5,781 nucleotides of DNA, from assembly GCA_009773075.1 (NCBI GenBank), contig WOUX01000075.1, positions 1 through 5,781 of the forward strand. Direction: 5' to 3'. Numbering within the stretch: position 1 is the stretch's first letter; each line of letters begins with the position of its first letter. This DNA comes from a bacterium (GTDB lineage: Bacteria > Desulfobacterota > UBA8473). The translations under genes and the position numbers were made by a program. Shown piece after piece: positions 5,680 to 5,781 of the stretch. The notes below the pieces were generated by a model that was given only the letters and a program-made list of their open reading frames with translations, did not search any database and was not told the origin of the DNA.

Positions 5680-5781
5680 ATGATTCGATTTAGTGATGAG
5701 CAGATAATGGTTCGGGATATGGTGTCCAGGTTAGCAAGGGAGAAAATACAGCCCATTGCTATAGAAGCAGAAAGGAGGCAT
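5680..5781 (+). CDS. Acyl-CoA dehydrogenase, N-terminal fragment (3'-truncated)
   Basis: Only the first 34 codons are in the window, and the frame is open to its end. The start MIRFSDEQIMVRDMVSRLA, then REKIQPIAIEAE, is the characteristic amphipathic first helix of acyl-CoA dehydrogenases (pattern: F-T/S-x-E-Q-x-x-x-R-D-x-x-R-x-x-A-x-x-x-I-x-P). These are FAD flavoenzymes that oxidise acyl-CoA to enoyl-CoA and pass electrons to electron-transfer flavoprotein. GGAGGG (5671-5676) is the ribosome binding site. It abuts a first ATG at 5677 and sits better for the second ATG at 5680, which is preferred. Substrate (short-chain, branched, glutaryl or aromatic acyl) cannot be told from this fragment. 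It is divergent from comEC and has no evident functional link to it. Confidence 0.85.
   Translation, partial: MIRFSDEQIMVRDMVSRLAREKIQPIAIEAERRH

Overview
This window reads as AT-rich chromosomal DNA (roughly 40% G+C by eye) from a Gram-negative-type bacterium that uses sigma-54. The evidence is an NtrC-class activator with an intact sigma-54 interaction loop, a consensus -24/-12 promoter, a comEC gene and an acyl-CoA dehydrogenase. The transmitter style (AAGIAHEVGTPLN H-box, soluble PAS kinase paired with an NtrC-type regulator) fits Desulfobacterota/Nitrospirota-like lineages. That placement is a guess, because no rRNA or other taxonomic marker is present.

Layout. Positions 2-1051 (+) hold the 3' part of a PAS-HisKA-HATPase sensor histidine kinase cut by the window edge. 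It overlaps by 11 nt a complete NtrC-family response regulator at 1041-2408 (+), so the two form a translationally coupled two-component pair. Positions 2409-3039 are a 631-bp convergent intergenic gap with no convincing protein gene. On the minus strand, 5487-3040 is a full-length, 815-residue ComEC/Rec2 DNA-uptake channel with its own sigma-70-like promoter and an extremely short leader. A divergent intergenic region (5488-5679) follows, then the first 34 codons of an acyl-CoA dehydrogenase (5680 to the window end, +).

The gap 2409-3039 is the most interesting part. It carries a perfect sigma-54 promoter match (TGGCACG-N4-TTGCT, 2660-2675) pointing right, with a near-symmetric palindrome (GACAAAATTGTC) about 144 bp upstream of the predicted start, where an activator of this family would bind. 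No plausible ORF lies downstream. Instead there is an 11-bp perfect long-range inverted repeat (2720-2730 with 2850-2860) enclosing two smaller hairpins, then a cluster of three hairpins (2890-2989) whose first and third loops are complementary to each other. My reading is a sigma-54-dependent structured non-coding RNA next to, and probably controlled by, the regulator encoded just upstream. The layout resembles LuxO with qrr1 and other sigma-54-driven bacterial small RNAs. This is inference and has no transcript support here. The transcript has no obvious plus-strand terminator, so it could also run antisense into comEC.
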